From positions 62,001 through 126,000 of the forward strand of contig NZ_FORV01000002.1 of NCBI RefSeq assembly GCF_900114095.1: a stretch of 64,000 bases of DNA, written 5' to 3'. Below, piece by piece: positions 24,992 through 33,168 of this stretch. This stretch comes from Sphingomonas sp. NFR04 (GTDB taxonomy: Bacteria; Pseudomonadota; Alphaproteobacteria; Sphingomonadales; Sphingomonadaceae). The position numbers and the translations under genes were made by a program. How positions within the stretch are numbered: the first letter of the stretch is position 1; every line of letters starts with the position of its first letter. Under the pieces are notes generated by a model. The model made no database searches, was not told the DNA's origin, and saw only the letters and a list, made by a program, of their open reading frames with translations.

Positions 24992-25545
24992 TTCAGCTCC
25001 AAGGTTGCACCGTTGCGCTGCACGCGCTTGCACACGGTGAGAATAGAAACGGTCGCGTAGGTGCTGCGCTGCGCGTTCTGAGCGCTGAGCGAGAAGCTTT
25101 GCGCGATGCACGCGGTCAATTCGCGCATCGTGTGCGGTCGCTCTCGCAGCGCGCTGATGACGGCCGCCATGATGCGGTTCACGCCGGCCACGACTTCGAT
25201 ATGCGCGTGCCGCGGGTCGATGCGATTACGAACCATTTTGTCGATTGTGGAATGCGCTCGCAGATCCAGGTGCGTCTTGAGCGCCATCACGCCTTCTTCG
25301 TCCGGCATCGGGGCGGGCGGGGTTGGCTCGGGCTTCTTGCGAGCAGCTGCCTTCTCGGCGCGCGTCTTCCAAGCCTCACTCATTTTCTTACCCGTGCCGT
25401 CGCTGAAGCGATCAAGCAGGCGCATCATCTGCGGCCGACGCTTGTCTACCATAGTGGCACAGTCGGCGTGCGCCGCGCACGCGGTGCAGTTCGGCGAGCC
25501 CGCGTCGAACGCGAGCGAGGAGCCGAAGCAACCAGGGGCGGGCAT
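24988..25545 (-). CDS. Cysteine-rich HTH-like protein, 185 aa
   Basis: ATG 25545 lies at the end of a palindrome copy, whose AAGGTG can act as ribosome binding site. The N-terminus (PGCFGSSLAFD, then CTACAAHADC) holds four cysteines in a pattern common in small phage proteins and could bind a metal. The middle is lysine/proline-rich. The C-terminal 90 residues (MRELTACIAQSFSLSAQNAQ) look like a helix-turn-helix. It overlaps the polymerase start by four bases. Function unknown, possibly regulatory. Confidence 0.6.
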   Translation of the reverse strand: MPAPGCFGSSLAFDAGSPNCTACAAHADCATMVDKRRPQMMRLLDRFSDGTGKKMSEAWKTRAEKAAARKKPEPTPPAPMPDEEGVMALKTHLDLRAHSTIDKMVRNRIDPRHAHIEVVAGVNRIMAAVISALRERPHTMRELTACIAQSFSLSAQNAQRSTYATVSILTVCKRVQRNGATLELK

Positions 25546-25563
25546 GTGTGTCACCTTGCACGG
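25544..25563 (-). promoter_or_regulatory. Intergenic palindrome copy merging with a start codon
   Basis: The minus strand reads CCGTGCAAGGTGACACACAT; the last bases are part of the ATG of the 185-aa gene, and AAGGTG within it is the only ribosome binding site. Binding of a protein here would block translation or transcription start. Confidence 0.5.
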
Positions 25564-25572
25564 ATCCAGATC

Positions 25573-25600
25573 AAAAAGGTGGGCGACATTCCTGTCGCCC
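25573..25600 (-). terminator. Rho-independent terminator after the CobS-like gene
   Basis: An 8-bp stem GGGCGACA/TGTCGCCC (25581-25588 with 25593-25600) has a 4-base loop, followed on the minus strand by ACCTTTTT. It lies 41 bases behind the stop at 25642. Confidence 0.7.
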
Positions 25601-25641
25601 GAGGTGAGGAGCCGAAGGTGAGCGCCTTCGACGGGAGTTGC

Positions 25642-26883
25642 TTATCCGAAGATGCGTTGCGCGGTCTGACGCACGGCCTCGGCCTGCGTGGAGTCCAGGC
25701 GATTTGCGTAGGCGAGCTCGATGCCCTTGCGGAACGCGCCGCCCTTGATCATGCCGATCATGGTCGCGCGGATCGATTCACGCGGTGAGATCGGGAGCGA
25801 CAGTTCGCCATTGCCGTACATCTGGCGGATGCGGCTGGCGAAATCGACCATCTTCTCCGCGACGTCCTGGCTGACGCCGACGCGCTGCTTCAGGATTTCG
25901 ATTTCCGTCTTCGTCTCGGGATAGTGGACCTGGATGGTCACGCCAAAGCGTGAGTAGGCGGCGGCGTTGCCGATCTTGGTGCCGCTGTAGAGACCGGTAT
26001 CGTCGCCCGAGCCGTTGGTGTTGCCCGTCGCGATGAAGCGGAAATTCGGGTGCGGCTTGACCAGACGCTGATGGGGAGGGGCCTCCTTGATGTAGAGCGG
26101 CTTGCCCTCGAGGATCGGCTGATAGACCGCGATCACGGCGGGGTGCGCGAAGTCGTATTCGTCGGCGACATATACCCAGCCGCGCATCATGGCCTCGGCG
26201 AGGGGGCCGTAATCGAACTCGGTGCCCCCGTTGCGGACGACCATCTGCCCGATGATGTGCGCCTCTTCGGTGGTGTCGGTGTGCTGGACACGGACCCAGG
26301 GACGATGGAGGCGGGCGCAAATCTGCTCGACCAGCGACGTCTTGCCGGTGCCGTGCATCCCCCAGGCGAGCAGCGGGAAGTTGAGCTGCACGGCCATCAC
26401 GGCATCCTTGAGCTCTTCGGCGCGGAAGACGTAGCTGTCGTCGATCGCCGGCACCGCCTCGGCATCGGAGACGTCCAGGTTTTGCATCACGTCGATCTGG
26501 ATGGGGTCACCCTGCGACGCGCCGCGCTTGGGCGGCGAGCGAAGCTCGTCGGTCAGCGGCATGTCGAACACCTCGAACATGGGCTTCTTGACGGTCGTGC
26601 CCGGCTGGGTGAACGGGAGAACCTTGGCCGCCATCTTCTGGCTGGCCTCGTCCTGGGCGCGACGCTCAGCGGCCCGCCGGGCGGCGGCCTCTTCGAACGT
26701 TTTGCTTTTGGTCGGCGCTTCGGGGTAGTCCGCCTTGTACTTCTGCTCCGTGACGCCAGGATGGGCGTTCGCGAGATGCTTGGGGATGAAGTGCTCGGCC
26801 GATCCGCAGATCTGGCAGAGGACCTTATCGCCGGCTGCGTCGTAATAGCCTTCAGGCTGCTTGAGTGCGGTCGCGGTGCTCAT
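25642..26883 (-). CDS. cobS: CobS-like MoxR-family AAA+ ATPase with zinc finger, 413 aa
   Basis: Walker A GMHGTGKTS (175-183) and Walker B VYVADEYDF (acids about 241-242) are followed by FIATGNTNG (sensor 1) and a C-terminal SPRESIRA segment; this is the CobS/MoxR pattern. The N-terminus has a Ros/MucR-like zinc finger (C23, C26, H36, H41, then YKADYPEAP). CobS with CobT forms the chelatase ATPase in cobalamin synthesis. In phages the pair occurs without the CobN partner, so a general remodelling role is more likely. Ribosome binding site GAGGAG. Confidence 0.87.
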   Translation of the reverse strand: MSTATALKQPEGYYDAAGDKVLCQICGSAEHFIPKHLANAHPGVTEQKYKADYPEAPTKSKTFEEAAARRAAERRAQDEASQKMAAKVLPFTQPGTTVKKPMFEVFDMPLTDELRSPPKRGASQGDPIQIDVMQNLDVSDAEAVPAIDDSYVFRAEELKDAVMAVQLNFPLLAWGMHGTGKTSLVEQICARLHRPWVRVQHTDTTEEAHIIGQMVVRNGGTEFDYGPLAEAMMRGWVYVADEYDFAHPAVIAVYQPILEGKPLYIKEAPPHQRLVKPHPNFRFIATGNTNGSGDDTGLYSGTKIGNAAAYSRFGVTIQVHYPETKTEIEILKQRVGVSQDVAEKMVDFASRIRQMYGNGELSLPISPRESIRATMIGMIKGGAFRKGIELAYANRLDSTQAEAVRQTAQRIFG

Positions 26884-26915
26884 TTCTCACTCCTCAGTGC
26901 GCTTTTGCGCTTTCG

Positions 26916-26977
26916 ATGTGTGTCAGTTACCACACGCACAAACCAATTCAAGCGGGAATGTGTGTGGCAGTTCGCAT
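26916..26977 (-). promoter_or_regulatory. Two tandem palindrome copies before the CobS-like gene
   Basis: Copy one (26916-26935) reads GTGTGGTAACTGACACACAT and copy two (26958-26977) ATGCGAACTGCCACACACAT, both on the minus strand and in the same orientation, 42 bases apart. They fill the gap between the CobT-like stop and the CobS-like ribosome binding site. No -10 box is visible. Confidence 0.6.
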
Positions 26978-26981
26978 TGGA

Positions 26982-28415
26982 TCAGCCGACAATGAAGCGC
27001 TTTAGCAGCGCCAGCAGCTGCCGGGGCATCTCGTTGACATCGTTGATGACGATGGCGTTGCTGTAATAGGCGGTGGGGCCTGCATGCTGAATGCCCACGC
27101 CTACCAGGTCGATGCCCGAGGCCTCGATCGCCTTCACCACCTGGCGGGACTGCCGGGCATAGGCGCCATAGTCTTCCGCGCTGCGGGCTTCAAAGACCAG
27201 GCTGCCCGGCTCGCCGTCGGTCATGCAGATGAGGATCTTGCGGCGCTCCTTACGCTGCAGAAGGCGACGGGCTGCGAACTCAAGGCCACAACCTTCCGGC
27301 GTGTAACCCATGTTGTACCCGCATGCGCCGGTTTGGCCGCGTGAGTTGTGAACATGCCCGAAACGCCGCATCACCGGGATCGTCCAACGCTCCTCGAACG
27401 CCTTGAACTTCGGCATCACGATCGGGAACATGCGGTGAATCTTCGCAACCTCGTCCGCGGCGCGCACCTCCTGCAGGTAGCCATGTTCGCGGACGCGCGG
27501 ATCCTCCGTTTTGTCGGTAAAGCCCAGGCACTCGAACGCGATGCCGAGTTTCGCGAGGACCGAACCAAGCGCGTATGAGGCCTCCGTGGCAAGCACGGTG
27601 CGGGCGCCGTTCATTGACCCGGAGCAGTCGATCAACAGCGACAAGGCGGTGTCGAGGCTCTCCGCCTCCTGCCGGCGCGTGAATACACGGTCGTCATTCG
27701 CCATGATGCGGTGCAGGTTCGGCCCATGCAGCCGGCCGGAACGCATGCCCGGCACGCGCTTGACCTGGCTACGGGCGGCGATCAGCCGGCGGAGATCCTT
27801 CTGCAGCGGCCCCGTCGCCGATGCGACCTTCTGATCGATACCTTCGAGGCTCACCTGATCGGGAATGGCGATGTCGACCATGGCGTCAAAGTCTCGCGTG
27901 AAGACGCGGAACTCTTCGCCAGCGGCATCCTCGATCTGCTTGCGGATGAACTCCTGCATCAAGGCGTCCATGTCCTTGATCTGAGAGGCGTCAACCTCGA
28001 TGATCTTGTCGTCTTCCTCCTCGCGCTCGCTTTCAAAGTCGCCGCCGTGGTTCGTGTTGCTGACGTCCGGCCTGCGCGAGCCTGCGTCGACCGGGATGCT
28101 GCCGAACGGGAAATCCTCGAGGTCTTCGTCCTGCTCGTCCTCGGCGTCTTCCTCGTCGGTGTCGCTGGGGCGGCGGCGCGGGCCGTCCTCGTCGTTATCG
28201 AGGTCGGTGTCGAAGTCGATTTCGGCGCCATCGTCCTGGTAGTCCCAGTTCTCGAGCATGCTCTCGAGCCACTTGGCGTCTTCAACATAGCTGCGGAACT
28301 CAGGATCGCCGGCGACGTAGCGGTTCATCGCCGCGACGTGTTCGGGCGGCCAGAAGGTTTCGTCGGGACCACACTCGTCGATGAGGTCCATCGCTTCGTT
28401 GACGGAGAGCTTCAT
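26982..28415 (-). CDS. cobT: CobT-like von Willebrand A domain protein, 477 aa
   Basis: The VWA metal-ion site is DCSGS (about 263-267) within SLLIDCSGSMNG, preceded by SGRLHGPNLHRIMA as in CobT. A long acidic region (about residues 60-140) and a helical domain precede it. The C-terminal CMTDGEPG supplies a further MIDAS acid. It matches the C-terminal half of CobT; the N-terminal half is the upstream gene. It likely links the AAA ATPase to a substrate. ATG 28415 is preferred over TTG 28421 because of a GGA ribosome binding site. Confidence 0.85.
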   Translation of the reverse strand: MKLSVNEAMDLIDECGPDETFWPPEHVAAMNRYVAGDPEFRSYVEDAKWLESMLENWDYQDDGAEIDFDTDLDNDEDGPRRRPSDTDEEDAEDEQDEDLEDFPFGSIPVDAGSRRPDVSNTNHGGDFESEREEEDDKIIEVDASQIKDMDALMQEFIRKQIEDAAGEEFRVFTRDFDAMVDIAIPDQVSLEGIDQKVASATGPLQKDLRRLIAARSQVKRVPGMRSGRLHGPNLHRIMANDDRVFTRRQEAESLDTALSLLIDCSGSMNGARTVLATEASYALGSVLAKLGIAFECLGFTDKTEDPRVREHGYLQEVRAADEVAKIHRMFPIVMPKFKAFEERWTIPVMRRFGHVHNSRGQTGACGYNMGYTPEGCGLEFAARRLLQRKERRKILICMTDGEPGSLVFEARSAEDYGAYARQSRQVVKAIEASGIDLVGVGIQHAGPTAYYSNAIVINDVNEMPRQLLALLKRFIVG

Positions 28416-28417
28416 AA

Positions 28418-29710
28418 TCAATTCCGCGATCCCTTCATCAGCTGCCCCAGGCGGCGGCGTGCATTGCGCAGCATGCCCGAAACTTCACTTTCCGACTTGC
28501 TCATCTCCTTCGAGATTTCACTCACCGACATCTTGCGTTGCTTATACAGAAATAGAGCTTTGCGTTCAGTGGGATCTAGTTGCTTCAGCGCGTCCGTGAT
28601 CGAGAGACCGCTTTTCCCGCTGCCCGGGCGATCGCCTTCATCTTGGTCATCGGCGTCCCCATCATCTGCTTCTCCGGCGCTAACTTCCGAGTCGTCATCG
28701 GCGGCATCGCGGTCGTCTTCCCCGCTTTCGCCCTCGCCATGGTCGTCCGACGAACCGTCGCCTTCATCGTCCCCGCCGGTGCCCGCGCAGCTATCGGCGT
28801 CATCGCCATCTTCACCGTCGCTCTGACCTTCGCCGTCTCCGTGACCCTCTGCGTCGCCTTCGTCCTCGGCGCTTTCGTTCTGCCCCTGGTCGTCGGAGGC
28901 ATCTTCTGCATCCGGGGTGTCGTCGGCGTCTTCATCCGAGGTGTCGTCCGAGGTGTCGTCGGCGTCTTCGTCTGCGGGATCGGGCGACGACGGTGCCGGC
29001 GGAGGCGGCGCCTTCTCTTCGCCCTTCTCGGGCTCGGGCTCGGGCTTGGGCTCGCGCTTGGGCGGCTTCATCGCCTCCAGCATCGCCTCGACGATCTCTT
29101 CGACGTCGTCGAAGGTCTCCATCGCCTTGAGGCGCCGGGAGAGATCGGGCAGGCGGCTTAGCAGCGGCATGAAGTGCGGCCAAAGCTTGTGAGCGTCCAT
29201 ATGCTCCTGAAAAGCCTTCTGACCGGCCAGCGCGCGCATTGCGGCCACCATGACCCCGCCGAGCGCCTGGCCGGCATCGCCAGAGGCAAGCGCCTTCTCG
29301 ATCGCGGGATGGATCATGGTCGGGATGAACTGCTCGTACATCCGCTCGAGATTCTCTTTGGTGCCCGGCAGATCGCGCGGGAGAAGCTTCTCAAGCCGGA
29401 TGTCCTCCACGATATTGATGAGCGCTGCGGCCTTTGCCGTCCGGCCGGCCTTCGTCGCGCGAGCGAACGGGGTATAGAAGATGTGGCCGACCTCATGGTC
29501 GAGGTAACCGTGGATCGCCGCGAGCAGCTCGTCCGACGCGTTGTCGTTCAACTCGGGCAGCACCAGCTTGAGCGCCTTGTTGCCCTTGGTAGCGACATAG
29601 GGCTGGTGGCCGCGGAATTGTACCGCGATGCCGTCCCGCGTGAGGAGCCGAACGGTCTTCGCCAGCGAGTCGCGATGCGACACTGCCTTCAACGCTCCCG
29701 GTGCGCTCAT
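28418..29710 (-). CDS. CobT N-terminal-like protein with HExxH and sigma-4-like HTH, 430 aa
   Basis: The first 230 residues resemble the CobT N-terminal / VWA-associated region and include DHEVGHIFYTPF, an HExxH metallopeptidase-type motif. A very acidic linker of about 140 residues rich in D, E, G and S follows. The last 63 residues (LDPTERKALFLYKQRKMSVS and on, with ISKEMSKSESEVSGMLRNAR) look like sigma-70 region 4, a helix-turn-helix. ATG 29710 has ribosome binding site GGAGGAGC. The split from the VWA half and the added HTH are unusual. Confidence 0.75.
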   Translation of the reverse strand: MSAPGALKAVSHRDSLAKTVRLLTRDGIAVQFRGHQPYVATKGNKALKLVLPELNDNASDELLAAIHGYLDHEVGHIFYTPFARATKAGRTAKAAALINIVEDIRLEKLLPRDLPGTKENLERMYEQFIPTMIHPAIEKALASGDAGQALGGVMVAAMRALAGQKAFQEHMDAHKLWPHFMPLLSRLPDLSRRLKAMETFDDVEEIVEAMLEAMKPPKREPKPEPEPEKGEEKAPPPPAPSSPDPADEDADDTSDDTSDEDADDTPDAEDASDDQGQNESAEDEGDAEGHGDGEGQSDGEDGDDADSCAGTGGDDEGDGSSDDHGEGESGEDDRDAADDDSEVSAGEADDGDADDQDEGDRPGSGKSGLSITDALKQLDPTERKALFLYKQRKMSVSEISKEMSKSESEVSGMLRNARRRLGQLMKGSRN

Positions 29711-29724
29711 CGTTGCTCCTCCAT

Positions 29725-29744
29725 GTGTGTGTTGCTCTGCATAC
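29725..29744 (-). promoter_or_regulatory. Intergenic palindrome copy before the CobT-like genes
   Basis: The minus strand reads GTATGCAGAGCAACACACAC, ending just before the GGAGG ribosome binding site of the 430-aa gene. It follows the terminator of the regulator gene. Confidence 0.5.
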
Positions 29745-29753
29745 GATCGCGAT

Positions 29754-29793
29754 AAAGAAAGAGCGCGAAGCAGTCTAGTGGCTTCGCGCTCTT
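29754..29793 (-). terminator. Rho-independent terminator after the regulator gene
   Basis: A 13-bp stem (29759-29771 with 29781-29793) has a 9-base loop and is followed on the minus strand by CTTTATC. The plus strand is also T-rich after the stem, so it could act in both directions. Confidence 0.8.
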
Positions 29794-29848
29794 CTTTTGT
29801 GTCATGCTTTGGCAGCGAGCTCTTCAGCGACACCGCTTGCGATCGGTG

Positions 29849-30424
29849 TCAGAGCTTCGCCAGGAACTCGTCGAGCGCCTTCCGCTGTACCGGCGTAAGA
29901 CCCGCCGGGTGGTGGTTGCGGATCGCCTCGACGATCGGCACTTCGCCCAGGCTCATCCAGCGACGCGACGGATTACGATCGGTCACAACGTCACGCAGCA
30001 CATTCACGACATTCTGCGGCAGGCTGTCGAGCTCGGCGCCGGCCAGCGCCTCCAGGTCGGTCGCTACGAAGCTGTCGCTACCCTTCGCCTTGGGGGCGGC
30101 CCGGGCGCCAGAGAGCATGCGCGCCCAGTCGATTTCGGGGTGCCGCTGCTCGAGCACAGCCATGATGAAATCGCCAGCGTTGAGCTTGAGAACGCGAGCA
30201 ATGTCCGGGGCACGATCGATGGGAATGGGCACGCGGCCGGCGGCCATGTGCGACAGCACCACGGCCGTCTTGTAGTTCAACAGCTTTGCGACGGCGCGCT
30301 GGTTCCACTGCTTCTCACGCTCGACCTGATTAAGGCCGTCCGCGAGCATTTTGGTAGCACGGGTGTGCTGAAAGGGGTAATCACCCTCCGCTGCGTTCAG
30401 ATTGATTGCCGTCGTTACTGCCAT
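29849..30424 (-). CDS. XRE-like helix-turn-helix regulator, 191 aa
   Basis: Residues of about 38-83 (NQRAVAKLLNYKTAVVLSHM, then RAPDIARVLKL) resemble a Cro/CI-type helix-turn-helix. The rest has no known domain and could mediate dimerisation. ATG 30424 has ribosome binding site GAGGAGGC. It is monocistronic, with a terminator behind and a palindrome-rich leader of 256 bases in front, the typical setting of an autoregulated phage regulator. It is the best candidate in this window for a protein binding the phage-wide palindrome, but that is inference. Confidence 0.68.
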   Translation of the reverse strand: MAVTTAINLNAAEGDYPFQHTRATKMLADGLNQVEREKQWNQRAVAKLLNYKTAVVLSHMAAGRVPIPIDRAPDIARVLKLNAGDFIMAVLEQRHPEIDWARMLSGARAAPKAKGSDSFVATDLEALAGAELDSLPQNVVNVLRDVVTDRNPSRRWMSLGEVPIVEAIRNHHPAGLTPVQRKALDEFLAKL

Positions 30425-30680
30425 CTTATTTGCCTCCTCGTTGCTGCGTCGCTCGCTGCCTGACGCTGGTGTTAACACACACTTGGTTAGCGACACTGCA
30501 CACGTTGTCAACAGTGTTACTCTCGCTAACAGGGCATTTCGTCAGAACGAAAACAGAACATACTGGCTCAGTCACCTCCATTCGCTTGGAAAGCTTCGAA
30601 GCCACGAAATATGTGTCGACATGCACACCAACATGAACGGCATGTTAACGCCTACCATTTCGGGTATGTTTCGGACGGCA
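30425..30680 (-). promoter_or_regulatory. Regulator leader with nested palindromes
   Basis: This 256-base gap holds no convincing gene. It contains a perfect 8-bp inverted repeat GTTAGCGA/TCGCTAAC (30486-30493 and 30523-30530) enclosing a second imperfect palindrome around CACACGTTGTCAACAG, a TTGACA -35-like box inside it on the minus strand, a plus-oriented half motif GTGTTAACACACAC (near 30465), and a palindrome copy GTGTGCATGTCGACACAT (30611-30628). The layout suggests one or more operators controlling the HTH gene. Confidence 0.6.
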
Positions 30681-31769
30681 CTACGCGTAAGGGTTCCGCA
30701 ATTTGATCTTGATCCCCAGTGCCTTCGAATACGGCAATGCTCGATCAATAGCTTTCCTTACGATCTCACCCGCAACCTCGGCCGGATCCTTCCCCCGCGG
30801 CAAGAAGCCGATGCGGACTGCGAAGCCGTAGCGCACCAGTTTTTCAGCGGCTTTGACGGCGCCAGTCAGCGCCGCGCGCTCGCCGTCCCAAAGGATGGTG
30901 ATGATCTTGAGCCCTGCCGCCTTTAGCTCCATCAGCGCCTGCAGCTGCGTCGGCATGCCAGGCTCAGCGTCCAAGGTGAGATTCTTGCCGAATGAGCCGA
31001 TGGCCCCGATCCCGCGCCAGTTGCGATCGCCGTCTATTGCAGCCTGGATTGCCCAAACGTCGGGCGCGCCTTCCCCCATCACGGCGTGCGCCCAGCCCTC
31101 CACCTTCGCGCGATGGCCGTTATAGAGGTACCTTGCCGTGGAGCTCAGGCGAGCGGGGAAGAGATACTTTGGATCCGCTTTTCCCGTGACATCGCGGCCC
31201 TGGAATGTGACCAGTTGCCCGCCGAGATCCCGGATGGGGATGATCACACGGCCGGAAAACACCTTGCGCCGGTCATTGCCGTCCTCGTCCTTATAGAAGA
31301 ACGCTCCATCGTGACACATCCTTAGCTCGAACGCCGTCTGGATGGCGGCCGAGAAGCCGCGGTCGTTCAGGTAGGGAATGCCCGCGGCGCCGGCGGCCAC
31401 ACTCATCGGGAGCTTGAGTGCGCCCGACAATGCGGGGGTTACCTGCTTCCGCACGCGCTGCTTGGGCCGCCAGCCGCCGCCCTTTGCGATCTCGTCAAAC
31501 TTCGCGCCAATCGCCTTGTTGTCCTCTGTCGCCAGGTGAGCGGCGGCGAAAGTCCACAGGTTGAATTTCGTGTCGCAAGAGCCGTGGAAGCAGTTGCCGT
31601 AGCCCGAGTCTACTCCCAGGTAGACCTTCCAGCTGGACCCGCCGCACTTGGGGCACTCGCGAATGTTGAACTGGCGCCCGCGGCTGCCAGATGTCTGGCG
31701 ATATTCGATCCCCTCATATTCAAGGAAGTCTTCCGGCGTGACGTTCTGGTAGCCGCTATCGCCGTTCAT
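30681..31769 (-). CDS. DnaG-like DNA primase, 362 aa
   Basis: An N-terminal zinc ribbon (CPKCGGSSWKVYLG, then CFHGSC) is followed by a primase catalytic core: a RKVFSGRVIIPIRDLGGQLV segment and a TOPRIM-like VMGEGAPDVWAIQAA, then TILWDGERAAL. The helicase-binding C-terminus is short. It lays RNA primers for lagging-strand synthesis and is encoded directly after the helicase (one-base overlap). ATG 31769 is chosen for that overlap. Confidence 0.85.
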   Translation of the reverse strand: MNGDSGYQNVTPEDFLEYEGIEYRQTSGSRGRQFNIRECPKCGGSSWKVYLGVDSGYGNCFHGSCDTKFNLWTFAAAHLATEDNKAIGAKFDEIAKGGGWRPKQRVRKQVTPALSGALKLPMSVAAGAAGIPYLNDRGFSAAIQTAFELRMCHDGAFFYKDEDGNDRRKVFSGRVIIPIRDLGGQLVTFQGRDVTGKADPKYLFPARLSSTARYLYNGHRAKVEGWAHAVMGEGAPDVWAIQAAIDGDRNWRGIGAIGSFGKNLTLDAEPGMPTQLQALMELKAAGLKIITILWDGERAALTGAVKAAEKLVRYGFAVRIGFLPRGKDPAEVAGEIVRKAIDRALPYSKALGIKIKLRNPYA

Positions 31770-33097
31770 CAGTCGAAGCCCATGAACTCGGTGAGGAACC
31801 GCATGCACTTCAGGTCCTGCTTGAACCGCATCCGCACACCGCTCTCGGCGTTTCGCATTTCGGAGAAGTAGAGAACCACCTCACCGTTCGCGCGCTCGTC
31901 GACCGACTGGTTGATGGTGATCAGCACGTCGGCCGTGCGGACCACTTCGTAATCGTCGGCCGCGTCAGTGCCGTCCGAGACGTTTCGCTGCGCCTTCTGA
32001 GTGCCGGTGCGGTTGGTCTGGTAGCCGGTGATGACCGCGGCGTTGAAGGTGGTCCCCATCGCGCGCAAGTCCTGACCGACTTCGGCCAAGCCGAACCGCT
32101 TGTCCTGGTACTGCTGCTCCGGCCTCATGATGCCCAGGTAGTCGACGACGATCAGGTCATAGTCCTGGCCGTTCGCCTGCTTCTTCTTCAGGATGCGGAC
32201 GAGCTCAGAGACCTTGAGCGTGCGGATCGGGAACGCCTGGACGTCGAAGACGCCGAGGCCGGGCTTCTTCTCCCATGCCTCGAGCGCGGCATCGACTTCG
32301 GCCTGGCGCTGGACCAGCTCCTTGAAGGCCACACCAGAGACGTTCGCGTCGCTGCGATCCTCGATGATGTCCTCAGAGACTTCGCAGCTGGCATAGAAGA
32401 CGCGGAAGCCCGCCTCGGCCGCCTTGAGCGCGAAGGTGATCATCGAGGCGGTCTTGCCCGACTTCGGCGGCCCCATGAGGATATTCAGCTCCTTGCGACC
32501 CCAGCCGCGGTGCGGCGTCAGCTGGTTGTCGAGCTCGGGGAAGCCGGTGGTGATGCCGCCGTTCGTGTAGCCGCCTGCTGCTGCCTGCGCGCGCCGCTGC
32601 TGACGGTTCGCGCGCCCCGACGTGAAGGTGCGCGCCACCTGCGCGTCCGTCGCGCCGACCTGCTTCGCCTCCTCAATTGCGGCGAGCCCCTTGAAGATCT
32701 TGGTCTGATCTTGGCTATCCAGCGCGTCAGCGAGGCCCATTGTGGCGTTCTCGAGCGCGGCGTGGCGGGCGAAATCGGCGATGGTGTCGATCACGAACTG
32801 TCGGTCGGCCAGCGGATCGCGGTGCAGCACGCCGAGAAGCCGCTTCACCTCATCGAAGTCGGCGATCTTCACCTTCTTCGCAGCGACGAGGCGCTTCATC
32901 ACCTGCACATAGGTCTGCAGGGTGGGGCAGTGGCCGTATTTCTCCAGGTAGATCTTCTGGATCGCGACGATCGCGGCGAGGGACTCGTTCTCGAAATACT
33001 CGGGCAGCACCAGGCCGCCGACCGATTGCACGAACACGTTGTCGCGCAGATAGTGGGCAGCAAGCTGCTCCTGAAAGGCTTGATCGAACTGAGACAT
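31769..33097 (-). CDS. DnaB-like replicative helicase, 442 aa
   Basis: The RecA-type motor has Walker A GPPKSGKTA and Walker B LIVVDYLGIM, then ITGYQTNRTG. An N-terminal helical domain of about 150 residues resembles the DnaB collar. Length is close to DnaB. It unwinds the phage fork together with the primase encoded next. ATG 33097 has ribosome binding site AGAGGG right behind a palindrome copy; an in-frame GTG inside that motif is a less likely start. Confidence 0.87.
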   Translation of the reverse strand: MSQFDQAFQEQLAAHYLRDNVFVQSVGGLVLPEYFENESLAAIVAIQKIYLEKYGHCPTLQTYVQVMKRLVAAKKVKIADFDEVKRLLGVLHRDPLADRQFVIDTIADFARHAALENATMGLADALDSQDQTKIFKGLAAIEEAKQVGATDAQVARTFTSGRANRQQRRAQAAAGGYTNGGITTGFPELDNQLTPHRGWGRKELNILMGPPKSGKTASMITFALKAAEAGFRVFYASCEVSEDIIEDRSDANVSGVAFKELVQRQAEVDAALEAWEKKPGLGVFDVQAFPIRTLKVSELVRILKKKQANGQDYDLIVVDYLGIMRPEQQYQDKRFGLAEVGQDLRAMGTTFNAAVITGYQTNRTGTQKAQRNVSDGTDAADDYEVVRTADVLITINQSVDERANGEVVLYFSEMRNAESGVRMRFKQDLKCMRFLTEFMGFD

Positions 33098-33107
33098 GAA
33101 CCCTCTG

Positions 33108-33127
33108 GTGTGTGTCACTTCGCATAC
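33108..33127 (-). promoter_or_regulatory. Intergenic palindrome copy before the helicase
   Basis: The minus strand reads GTATGCGAAGTGACACACAC and is directly followed by the AGAGGG ribosome binding site. Upstream, TTGACG is 17 bases before TATGCG, so here the left arm of the motif may itself be a weak -10 box. Confidence 0.5.
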
Positions 33128-33168
33128 GCTGCAGGGTGCGATGCGTCAATGCGGTTTGCAGCCGCGGA

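Noticed and set aside
26982-29710. CobT broken by a frameshift into two pseudogenes
   Set aside because: Both halves have proper starts and ribosome binding sites, the first ends with a complete HTH-like domain, and the junction is a tight stop/start overlap as elsewhere in the phage.
30426-30626. 66-codon minus-strand frame in the regulator leader
   Set aside because: No ribosome binding site at its start, unusual composition (C, V, T, S), and it crosses the palindromes of a regulatory region.
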